NCBI RefSeq assembly: GCF_019279795.1
Contig: NC_056732.1
Location: 1,073,829,540-1,073,893,539, forward strand
Source: Protopterus annectens
Taxonomy: Eukaryota > Chordata > Ceratodontiformes > Protopteridae
DNA length: 64,000 nt
Direction of reading: 5' to 3'
The translations under genes and the position numbers were made by a program. Position 1 is the first letter of the stretch. Every line of letters begins with the position of its first letter. The notes under the pieces were generated by a model that did no database searches, was not told the origin of the DNA, and was given only the letters and a program-made list of their open reading frames with translations. This document shows positions 45,951-55,639 of this stretch, piece by piece.

Positions 45951-47017
45951 TTCTGGATATGGGAAAAAAACAATGAAATGTCCAAATACAGAGACAGATT
46001 TTAAATATTATTATAAATTTAGAAAGTTGCTAATGTAACGGGCTTTGTATTAGCATGGATTTTCTGACTTTTGAAACTCAACTTATTTTGTAGCTTCAGT
46101 TTTCAACTATTGGCCATAAAACCACAAACTGTTTGGGGAAGATGCCAAAAAGTAAGAGGCAAAAAATGTGGGCATTCTGCAAAATTCTGGGTAGTTGAGA
46201 GGTATAGTACGAACATTTTTTGTGAAACCCCTCTCCTCTACTGCTGTGCCATCTTCTACTTTATTTGCCAGAAAGTCAAACAATTTTGAACAGCAGAAAG
46301 AAACACATTAATGATTTGCAGTCAGTTCTGAACTCCCCTCACTGCCCTTTCAGCATCCACCCTTTTCTAAATTTATACAAGCATACATCACTTTCAAATA
46401 ACTGACATGCACACACATACAAACACAGGAAAGTAAACACACAGCTGCAGTGATTTTCAAAAAGGGATACCTCACTCTTCAACAAATTGCTGACACATCA
46501 ACATTGCATGCATACAAATACAGGCAAACATACATGTATGCAGTCTCTTGCATTTCTACTACACAAAAGCATATATCACCCTTGCAAACATGCCAGCATT
46601 GCACACCTGCAAACAGTTGAGCTTCTTTTTTTACTTAATTCATACAAGCACACATCACTCCTACAAACAAGTAACTCAGACATGAACATTAAACGCAGTC
46701 AAATGCAAATGCACTTAGGTTACAAGCATGTGCACACACACATGCACATAAGCAAACCTGCGTTTATAAGGAACTCTGGAAGATTGTAAAGAAAAACATT
46801 CAAGCCACCGTAACACCAGTGAAACAAGCATCTTACTGCAGAGTTATTTATTTCCTCAGTGTGTGCACACACTTATGAGTGGTTAAGTTGGAGGTCCTTA
46901 ACTGAGTTTAAAGTGACAGGGCCCAGTTAACTGCACAGTGGACATAGAATAACAAGCTCTGGGGCATTCCACGGGCCCTATAAAGTACTTTGGTGGGCCA
47001 GCTGTTGGTCACACTAG

Positions 47018-50000
47018 ATGTAGAGATGTTAGGAGTTCCATCATTTCCTTCTTCCTCACTGACCTTTGCATTTGAAGTCCGTGAAAGTGAAGTACTTCTC
47101 CCTACTGTGTTTATCCATTTAACACATAAATAAAGTGTTCAGGAACTGAAAACACAAAGTACCGCTTGATAGCTCGAAATGTAGCTAAAATAAACAGTGT
47201 GCTAACTTCAGTGTGCGAGAGAGGCAACATTTTGTCAGCACCCCCCATCCCATTTTTGCGAGATTCTTATGGAAAGGGAAGACAAAAAGTAGCATTAGTC
47301 TAATGTGTTAGAATTCGCCTTTGAGCCTTGTAGCTTGATTTGGAGCGTCTAGTGCCAGAATTTTACCTGCCTGTGTTTGGCTGTCATTAAATATTTACAC
47401 ATGAATTCATTTAGAGCATTCATAACTTCTAAATATTGTTGTACAATTAGTTTTTTTTAAGTACTTCATGATTTCCATTATTATTTCAGCAAGAAGTAGG
47501 AATCATTGAAATGTGTCCTATACAGTTAAATAAGCAGAGCATATACATGGCCTTGGAGTTAAGTGCATGACAAACATTCTATGCCTGAGGTAAGGTAGGC
47601 TGCTCACCTTACCAAGGTTATTAGTACTTCTGATCATGATGTGTTCTTGTGTTTAGGTTCTTACCAAACTTACAACCAAGCAAATCATCAAGAAGCTCAG
47701 CCATATCACCCAGTATTGATGTCAGACTTAACAATGTTCCCCATTAAGTCAATTTTCCTCACGTACCCCAGGTGAAAATTTGCAGTCACCTTTCCAGTCA
47801 TCCAGACTGGGTTTAAGGGTTGCTAGATAAGTTATATCTAAAGGCAGGCAGTTCCACAGCTGAGTAATATGTTGGGTTTAGTTACCTGTTGTGCCATTTG
47901 ATAATTGCTGATGAGGTAGTATAGGTTTAGTTTTCTAAAGCGTGGATGTGTGCTTTAGCACATGTTCTTTTTAGGTGAAAGAGTTCAAAGAGTGCTAGAT
48001 CATTCAAAGCATGGAAAGCTAATCAGAGATCACTCCTCAGGAGTTTAGATTACCATTAGGTTGTGCTTAACAGATAGCCATTTACACTTCTTTACTAATT
48101 TAGGGTTCTAGGAATGTGAACATTTGACTGAACTATAAGAAGATAACTTGAGTTTGTCAAAAGGCTCAGAGTGTGACCATTGGACATTACTGTACAAACT
48201 TCAAGAGCTATACTGTACAGAATGTGTTACTGAAAACTCTCAGTAGTTTGGAAAAGTCACTTTTTAAAAGTGCAGACTTCCCAAAATGTTGTAAGTCACT
48301 TCTCATATACCATAATGTCATTATTCGTGACTAAGAGATTGAATGTCCAACCTGAGGGGCTGTTTGGATCCCACTCAAACATTCCAGGATGATGATGATA
48401 GGCTTTCAATACTGATCTCCCCTTGCAGCAAATGGGTACTGATTAAGCAATCAGGTTGTCTGTTTGCTAATGACATGACGGGAGCCAATTCCTTTGCCAC
48501 TGGATGTGAATTATGGGAATTCTGCCAAGCCACTCACACAGCCTCTGAGCAGCCATTGAGAGTCATAATTTACCAGCAAGAATCCTGTTCAGAGCAGGGT
48601 CTAACACTTCCTTAAAATACATTAGAAGATTGTACACATTTACTTTCTCCAAACATTGCAAGATAACTGTGCTGTCTACATTTTAATACTTCAGGATTTT
48701 TCAGTTGGGTTTTTAAGCTTGTTTCTTTCTTGCTTTCCCAACCTGGTTTAAAGATTCCCTTATGCCTAGTAGCTGCTTCTAGGTCTTTGAGATTCTGAGA
48801 ATGCAGTACTACAGGAAGCATCTCCAGTACCCTACCAGGCAGGTATCCAGGTGTGGTCTCTGAGACATATTGCTGTTCATTCTTGGTACTGTAAATTCTG
48901 CCTGTGAGAAAAAAATGATATGAAAGATTGTGCCTGACCAAAAATAAACCATAGTACAATATACAGCTAAAAAGGTCTACACTCACAGTAAATATATGCC
49001 TTAAGTGGGTTAGCTGCCAGCAGTCATTCACAATGATACTCTGTACACAATGACTCCTGATGTTGGTAATAAACAAGTGACTGAGGTTAAACAGCACTGG
49101 AACCAAGATATCATTATATTTGCACTAATAACTGTTTTACTCAAACCTATGGTGAAAGCCTAGTCAGGATTTATACCCTGCACCAAAGAGCAGTCACTGA
49201 GATGCCCACCCCTTGAAGAAGCTTCTGAGACATGTGAAATAACTGAAGGTAGTGTCTGCATTGAGAAAGGAGAGAAGGGGTCTTAAAGATGGCCAGTTCT
49301 GTACTGGAAGCAGGTGTCTGGAAAAGTGAAGTTAAAGAAGCAGCTTTGTCAGTTTCTAACCTAAGCAGTGTACATTGTACATATTTGTAGGCCTGTAATA
49401 TGGGATGTTAAAGGTCTGCTCATAAAGAGAGAGGTAAATATTTAATAAAATAATAGTTTCAAAGGTGATGTGCAGTCCCATTCAAGGTTTATCTGTATCG
49501 GCTAAGGAGGCTGGGAGGAAAAGAACAGGCAGACAAAGATATGAGGAAAACCTGTTCACACATCGTGTTACACCGGATGGTCCCATGACCCTTAATGTTG
49601 TATTAAATGCACCTGGAAGTAAAGAAAGAAAGAAAAGAAGGAAAATGAGACTAAAAGAATGAAAAGGGGAAGGGTAGTGGGAATGCAAAGAGAATAACCG
49701 AAACATGTCTACTAAGCAGATTAATAACTGTGTTTATAAAGCCATACAGCATTAATATCCAGTCAGTGAATTGTTTATCCCATTCATGAAGCCGATGACA
49801 GTCTTCAGAAGTGCTGTTCATTCCAGCAAACCTCTTTGCAGTGAGGGTAGTTGGTGTGTTGAATTCTGTCAGACGTCCATCTCAAATTCCCTAGTGTTGT
49901 TAGCCAAAGTGTCATACCTGTATTGTGTGAGAATAGGTGTGCTGAAGAGAGTCTATTTCAGAAATTCTTCATGCTGTAGAGGTGAGAGGGTGTTGACTTC

Positions 50001-51009
50001 AGGCTGGAATTACCCTTTCCTTACTTCCATTCTATGAATTTAAATGAAGTGGGTGCCAAAGACCCATCCATCTTCTCAAAAGTAGTTCAAATGCATGTCT
50101 CTCCATTTAGGAGACACTGGTATTATATCACCACAGCAGATTGAATACTGAACAGAAAGGTGTCTCCTTAAGTGGAAAATAAGGGTGTAGCTAGCTTTAA
50201 CATCCAGCGTGGCAGGGTATCTCAGTTATACCTGTAAGGAGGAATCCGCTCAATGCATAATAAGAGGCAGAAATGGGTTTCCTTTTTTAAATGCTGGCAT
50301 TGCTGAAATGAAGTTAGTTTCTCAGCATGCCTTACCGCTCAGCTAACCAGATTTTTCACAGAATGTCCAGATTTTTGACTAATTTTTGTGAGTTCTAAAT
50401 AAAATTTGTGGCTTTCTGACAAATCACCGAGGATTAAAGTCACTAAATAATGACACACATTTAAGTTTCAGACGTTATGCTCTTCAGAAAATTCATGCTA
50501 TCACAAAACCTGTTATTCTAGCAAATTTCTAAGTGTAAAATCTGACCCTTTTTTGGGCCTTTGTCCCCCTCCCCATTATTTTAGGCTTTGTCCAGATTTC
50601 TTGGGCTAAGAGGTTGAGAAGTATGCTTAATGCTGATCTGTTGTCTCTTGCTGTGTTGAGTATTAGTAACTCTCATTGTAATCCAAAAGATTAAAAATGA
50701 AATACCTTGGATAGACAGTTTATCCCAGCTTGTTTTTTTATCCGTGAACTCCCAAAGGAATATCTTTCATAGTAAATGTGTTGATTCATTTCTAATAAAA
50801 GCTAGAGTGCCCTCGCCTTCCTGCCTTCTAATAAGAATTTTTTGTTTTTGATTACCTTGTTTTGTGGCTTCATTGTGTAGCACTGTGGAGCATCCCTTCA
50901 GAATTATTTTGTAACTAATCAAGCATGATTAAATTGGGTGGGTTGTGAGGTTCACATCAGTAAAGCTGAATGTGTGGTATTTGTTTTTTTTATCCATCCT
51001 TTTGTTGAC
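47018..51009. other. intergenic DNA, no gene confirmed
   Basis: No conserved exon recognised. The stretch 47820-48060 has a ggcaggcagttccacagctg segment resembling a diverged LINE RT C-terminal end (minus strand), too short to classify. A 164-codon minus frame at 48612-49106 has a good acceptor-like site in front of its last 96 codons but no homology that I recognise (see findings). Purine-rich low-complexity sequence lies at 49600-49680. Confidence 0.45.
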
Positions 51010-51345
51010 TGGGTAATTACTCTGGGCTAAAAGCCTCTTTTCACTGGAAACCCATGGTGGTATTTGTGCTACTAGGGGAAATTTGGCCAGGGCACCAGGC
51101 AGTTTCCTCTTCTCTTTTCAGTAGGTGTAATGGAATCTTTTACTTCCATCTGGGCTACAACAAACTCAGGCTGATGAGGTCTCAGTTTAATATCTCATCT
51201 GAATGATGACACACTGAGGAGTGTGACACCCCCTTATGCTGCGCTGCAGTGGCAGCAGTCAATCTATCTGGTGTTGGAATAGAACCCATAGCCTTCTGTA
51301 GCAAAGGCAAGTGTGCTACCTGCTGCATCACTGCCACTGATATGT
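51010..51345 (-). mobile_element. tRNA-derived SINE, V-SINE-like
   Basis: On the minus strand the head (about 51340-51270) reads like a tRNA: A-box-like atgcagcaggtagcacactt, then a B-box-like gggttctattccaacacc. The body follows with gatgagatattaaactgaga, gtgccctggccaaatttccc and gaaaagaggcttttag. The order gatgagay-ttaaac, then aaaaga, then ctggccaaatttccc matches what I remember of the conserved central part of fish and amphibian V-SINEs. RNA polymerase III transcription is presumed for the family. The copy is old. Confidence 0.65.
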
Positions 51346-52230
51346 TGTTTTTCTTCAGTCATCTCCCATAGATTTAGACGGGATTTAATTGAATGGCTGG
51401 GGAATTTGAATAATATTCTTGGGCAGTTGTAGAATGTTAATAGCTTCTGTAAAATAGTTGTACATGTTCATCACTAAATCATTTTACAAGTTTTTATTCT
51501 GTATAAATTAGAGAAGTCTTTACTGTGTGTAAATGTTTTTTTTTTTCATTTCTGAATGATTATTCTTTTCATACACTTTGGTGATTTTGTCACATTTTTT
51601 TCAAAGTTGAGTTATTTTGTTATAGTACTGAAATCAGTAGTGCTGTTTTCATGTACTTGTTCTCCATTCTTTGTGAAAAGGGTCTTTTTCACCAGACTCT
51701 TGGGGCTGTTTTCCTCTACATCTGTTTCTAAGTGATTGCAACAGTGTCCATGTACAGAAATACATTCAGCTGAAATGAATGGGAATTGATATTACTTTTA
51801 TTAAATTAACAGCTTTTAGATTGCTTTGTGATTGGTGAATCAAAATATATTCACTGATCTCTATACTTTCTTGTATGGTTATTAAGTCATTATAAAGTCC
51901 AAGCAAGACTAAACCTCATATATTTTTCATGGGACACACCCCAGTCCTTGTCTTTTTTAATGTCATCACTTGCTAAGCAAGCTAATGTAAGAAACAGAAT
52001 ATTGTGTAACATTGTGGTAACGTGATTAATAAGATAATCAGCAAAGCAAGGCAAAATCACTTTAAGGTACTGTATCGTTCACCTTTGTTCAGTTATTGGC
52101 TGTAATTTAAGGGCATTGCACTCTTCTTTATTTGTAACAGCATGCTTATGTGACATTAGCTTTGTTTTATTATGTATCATTTAATATTGTCTTTTTTTAT
52201 TTTGAATGGGTTTGCTCTCTCTCTCTCGCT

Positions 52231-52281
<51 letters not shown>

Positions 52282-52903
52282 TAGGCAGGGTTGTTAAAAA
52301 AACTACTTTGATCTGTTTTCTGTGTTCTACTATTGTGTATTAAATAAATGAAAGACCTTAATGTTCTCTGTTTATAGTTTGACAGAATAAACTTCCTTCT
52401 TCTGTTTTGAACCCAAGAAAAGAGAAGTGATGTATTATTTACTTGGAGAACAGACAATGCATGTTCCATTCAAATAATAAAAAGATGAAAAACCACAAGG
52501 AAACTATGGTAAGTAACTGTCAATAGCTCTTTTGGCCAAAGGAAATGTGTTTAAATTTTGAGGCAAGTATTGGGAGCTTTGCAGACAGATGTTTGCTGGT
52601 GATTCATGTTCAACTGCCATGTGCAGCTATGACTTGCCTTTTCAAACTGCAGCATGTAGTGTCAGTTTTATACGCGACAGTTGTAGAGAGGTTTGATGCT
52701 TCTGCAGATGCTAGCACTAACGGTAAGTAGTCTGTGCACCCAACAGGTTTAGCAAATGTTTCAAGTGCAGGCTTATTTGTGGAGGAAGTGAACATGTACG
52801 ATTTCAGAATGAAAGGCTGAAATATTTAAATATATCTTCCTGCCTTGTACTGTTACACAACCTGTTGAACACAAGTTGGAAAAACAATGAGGAAGGAAGA
52901 ATA
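51346..52903. other. no gene recognised
   Basis: AT-rich, many short T runs, no conserved coding stretch. It contains the simple repeat at 52214-52283. Confidence 0.5.
52214..52283. repeat. (CT)n(TA)n(CA)n compound microsatellite
   Basis: CT units at about 52214-52228, then about twenty TA/AT units (52231-52270) and five CA units to 52282. The AT tract could extrude as a cruciform. Length is likely polymorphic. Confidence 0.95.
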
Positions 52904-53113
52904 CTTTATTGGAAAGGCTCACCCAGACTCTGCTGTGAGGGAAAGGTTGGTTTGCTTTTTATTTGTTGTATTTTGTATCAGTTTATTGCCTTTTTATATT
53001 TTGAGTGCTGTGATTTGTTTTCTTTACCTTGTGTTTTGCTTGTGTTCTGCTTTTAACTGCATATTAAAACTTCAAAAGACACCACAGCTCTCTCTCACGT
53101 GAGTTAGACAGAA
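52904..53113 (+). repeat. Direct repeat 1 of the composite
   Basis: Begins ctttattggaaaggctcacc and ends ggcagaa-like (gttagacagaa). It shares with repeat 2 the long T-rich stretch ttgctttttatttgttgtat and the end ttcaaaagacaccacagctc. An attaaa near 53066 could be a polyadenylation signal. Confidence 0.85.
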
Positions 53114-53160
53114 ATTAGAACTGACCAATTATACAACGACCCCCCATTAATATTCCAAAA

Positions 53161-53480
53161 CGTGCACGCTGATTGGTCAGCATGCACGTTGTAAATCAGT
53201 TATCAGAGTTATAGTAATGGAAAAATGTCCGGTCGCCTGGACTTTTTCCATTAGTATAACTCTTTTACAGCAATGGAGAACGCAAGATCTCCGTTGCTTT
53301 TTACAACCTGTCTCGCTATGTTAAACCCATTTAACATAGCGAGACAGCTTTAAAAAGCAATGGAGATCTTGCTTTCTCCGTTGCATTTTTTAAAGCTATC
53401 TCGCTATGTTAAACTCGTTTAACATAGCAAGACAGGTTGTAAAAAGCAACGGAGATCTTGTTTTCTCCAGTGCTTTTGCC
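53161..53480. repeat. Array of nested inverted repeats (hairpin cluster)
   Basis: Hairpins in order: 53161-53188 (12-bp stem, loop ttgg); 53206-53262 (about 24-bp stem, gagttatagtaatggaaaaa against its complement); 53270-53299; 53308-53347 (ctgtctcgctatgttaaa against its complement); 53356-53385; 53392-53437. In addition, the segment 53275-53332 as a whole is inverted at 53417-53466, so the region can also fold as one long cruciform. The unit sequences gcaacggaga and tcgctatgttaaa each recur four times in alternating orientation. Confidence 0.85.
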
Positions 53481-53573
53481 CACAGCTCTGAAGTACTGCG
53501 TAAATATACGCATGCGCTGTACATCAGAACTGCCGCAGAATACCAGACCGCTGCTGAAGGGCAGCAAGGAGGC

Positions 53574-53786
53574 ATTATACAATGCCATTATTTAAGAAAA
53601 GTAATTATTTTTTTTTCTTAAATAATGTCATTGTATAATAGCAATAACCCATTTATGGGTGTGGGTAATGCTGGATTTACCCACGGTTGTCTTTGTTTGG
53701 CCACTTGGACTTCGTCCTCGTGACCAAACCACACCAACCGTGGGTAAATCCAGCATTACCCACACCCAGGAGTGGATTATTGCTAT
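53574..53786. repeat. Two large hairpins, one with a perfect 33-bp stem
   Basis: Hairpin 1 is 53574-53639 (attatacaatgccattattt and on, pairing with its complement, about 27 bp with one mismatch). Hairpin 2 is 53638-53786: bases 53657-53689 (gggtgtgggtaatgctggat and on) pair perfectly with 53735-53767, an outer arm atagcaataa pairs with ttattgctat, and the inner loop pairs again (gtttggccac with gtgaccaaac). It would form a long double-stranded RNA if transcribed. Confidence 0.88.
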
Positions 53787-53903
53787 ATTAAGGACTCATA
53801 CATAAGATAGAAGAGGTCACTTAAGGTTAATCATTTGTGAACTGAGGGGGTGGAGCTGGGAACTAAACCTTCTATTTAAGCGGTAAAATAAAACATTTCA
53901 GAG

Positions 53904-54123
53904 CTTTATTGGAAAGCCTCGCCCGGACTCTGCTACACTTTGCTGTGAGGGAAAGGTTAGTTTGCTTTTTATTTGTTGTATTTTGTATTAGTTTATTGCC
54001 TTTTTATATTTTGAGTGCTGTGATTTGTTTTCTTTACCTTGTGTTTTGCTTGTGTTCTGCTTTTAACTGCATATTAAAACTTCAAAAGACACCACAGCTC
54101 TCTCTCTTGTGAGTCAGGCAGAA
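53904..54123 (+). repeat. Direct repeat 2 of the composite
   Basis: Begins ctttattggaaagcctcgcc and ends gagtcaggcagaa, followed by a C run (54125-54137). It has a 10-base insertion (ctacactttg region) relative to repeat 1. Very few other differences are visible over 210 bases, which indicates a recent origin. Confidence 0.85.
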
Positions 54124-54710
54124 CCCCCCCCCCCCACGCTGTCACTGCCGTGTTCTTAAATACCACTGTCTTTCTAGTTGCCTGCCTCTTATGTTAATTT
54201 GACCATATATCTCATTTCCTCTCTGCTTTCACTGGCTTGTGTGAATAAGCACAAAATTATCATTTTGTGAAATCACTCCCCTTCAACTATTTAACTTTAT
54301 TAGCCTTTCTACTGTATTCCATAGTACTGGAATACAAAAGTGATCACCCCCTTTCAATCTATCTTGCTGTTTTAAAAAATAATGACTCTCCACTAAAACT
54401 TAACTTTTTAGACAGGTAAAACTTAAGTTACCTACTTTCACATCTAACTTCTCTAGTGCACATTGCAGTGTTTAGGATAAACCATTTTATTTTCATCTTA
54501 CGTTTAAGCATCCTTGTGACTAGCACTTGCTCTAATACCTGCTGGAAAGCAATAGGAAGCCTTAGACTGATACAAGCACTCATCTCTCCTTATTAATAAG
54601 GAGAAATTAATCATAGGCACTAAACAGCCTATAATTGCAAAGTACTATGCTAAGTTAAGGGAAGACAGCTCCTGTACTTTTCAAAAAAAAAAAAAAGCAC
54701 CAAACCAGGC
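54124..54710. other. possible CR1 5' UTR or flank, no gene recognised
   Basis: A C run at 54125-54137, then AT-rich sequence up to an A run (54684-54697) just before CR1 ORF1. It may be the 5' UTR of the CR1 that follows, but it has no obvious match to the tandem units seen at 45400-45912. Confidence 0.35.
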
Positions 54711-55322
54711 ATGTCCAAGGGTCAGCTTCCGTTGATCTCTCCTGTCCACCTGGTGAATCTGGGCATACTGGGACAATTCAGCAATTGCCTCGTATACACA
54801 GACAACCCTCTCCTCCTACCACCCAACACTACAACCTGTGAGAGATGCACTTACATAGCCAAACTAGAAGCAAAGCTCTCTCCACCCAAGATTGTGTTAG
54901 TCAAGAGGAGAAGGTTAACACCCGCACTACACCTCAAGCAACACATAGCCCTTTTAAACTCACACCACCAACACCCACACATAGCAGCACTAAATCCACA
55001 TATGTGGAGGCCCTTAACTGTAACCTGCCCAAGCAACAAGGACCTCCGAAGCTGAAATGCAAACAAACGCCAATCACAACCAAAGTGTCACACAGCTCAC
55101 AACACCAGTTTGCCACCCAGCAACAGCCCCTAAGGCAAGACAACGTACCTAACACTTTAGTCATAGATGACTCTATAGTCAGGCACACTGATGTCCCACT
55201 CACCAGGCTGAACAAGGAGAAAATTACAGTGAGCTGCCTGTCGGGTGCCAGGATCCGCCACATAACTCATGCACTTAAGTCACTCCACAACAAGTACAAA
55301 TATGACTCTGTCATTTTCCATG
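54711..55322 (+). pseudogene. CR1 ORF1, N-terminal part up to DIRS copy E
   Basis: The frame starts MSKGQLPLISPVHLVN and contains CLVYTDNPLLLPPNTTTCER, then CTYIAKLEAKLSPPK. A frameshift near 54890 leads to EEKVNTRTTPQATHS and on to NTLVIDDSIVRHTDVPLTRL, where the esterase GDS block reads DDS (catalytic Ser kept, Gly to Asp). VSCLSGARIRHITHALKSL and YDSVIFH follow before the DIRS junction. The GxND block is missing at the junction. Confidence 0.82.
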
Positions 55323-55512
55323 ATGTCCTTTAAGGATGCATCTGCAGTCCTTACAAATGGGTTGTCCTGTCGTCAGGCAGCCCTTCGGTCGGCCGGATTC
55401 CAAAGTCTGGGTCTGGCCTCGGCTGGTGTCGCACTTCACCCGACGTCATAGCTGCAGTTCTTCGGGTATAAAGGCATCAGCCGACGCCATTTTCCTCAGT
55501 CTTTCTTGCCGC
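55323..55512 (+). repeat. DIRS copy E left inverted terminal repeat
   Basis: Inverted partner of 60721-60938. CpG-rich, cgacgtca at 55441-55448 (one base off the CRE palindrome), TATA box at 55467-55473. It ends near tctttcttgccgcg. Confidence 0.92.
55467..55473 (+). promoter_or_regulatory. TATA box in copy E left ITR
   Basis: tataaag at 144 bases from the element edge, the same place as in the other four copies (128-142). It lies about 170 bases before the gag ATG at 55640. Confidence 0.55.
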
Positions 55513-55639
55513 GTGGCGCCCGAAGCAGAAGCTGTTCGCAAGTGCCGGTCGGTCAGAACCAGAGATTACTACTACCGAATACTACTTGAAGACTTCTAAA
55601 AGCTAAGTACCCGTTGGGGACTCTTTCTTGCCTCAGCCG

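Larger units (their letters stand above)
38218..47017 (+). mobile_element. hAT-type DNA transposon, non-coding, split by a CR1
   Basis: The left end caggggtgtccaacctttt is the classic hAT (Charlie-like) terminus. The right end (tggtgggccagctgttggtcacactag in part, 46990-47017) matches it in inverse at about 10 of 14 terminal positions. Flanking octamers atctagag (38210-38217) and atgtagag (47018-47025) agree at 7 of 8, fitting the 8-bp hAT target duplication. The left-end sequence gctcaggggcac and the right-end acgggccctataaa, then ggtgggccagc, are also typical. No transposase frame is visible. Interior tandem repeats continue on both sides of the CR1 at about 41205-45950, which shows one element. 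Orientation is arbitrary. Confidence 0.72.
52904..54123. mobile_element. Unclassified composite: direct terminal repeats around a hairpin array
   Basis: Two direct repeats (52904-53113 and 53904-54123, nearly identical apart from a 10-base insertion) enclose about 790 bp made largely of inverted repeats. There is no open frame of note. Repeat 2 starts 31 bases after a TATA-like tatttaag (53873-53880), and a purine-rich actgagggggtggagctggg lies just before that. This looks like the 3' half of an LTR element with U3 and R, while repeat 1 lacks the matching upstream part. A non-autonomous LTR (TRIM-like) element, a retrocopied LTR transcript, or a foldback element are all possible. I cannot name a family. 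Confidence 0.55.

Noticed and set aside
49465-49662. Plus-strand frame ending in a Lys/Arg-rich stretch
   Set aside because: The end is purine-rich low-complexity sequence and the start shows no conserved domain or splice context.
52197-52469. Minus-strand frame with Tyr-Ile repeats
   Set aside because: It is a translation of the (TA)n microsatellite.
53161-53786. tRNA or rRNA genes in the hairpin region
   Set aside because: Stems are long and near-perfect without A/B boxes or cloverleaf arrangement, and no rRNA-like sequence is present.
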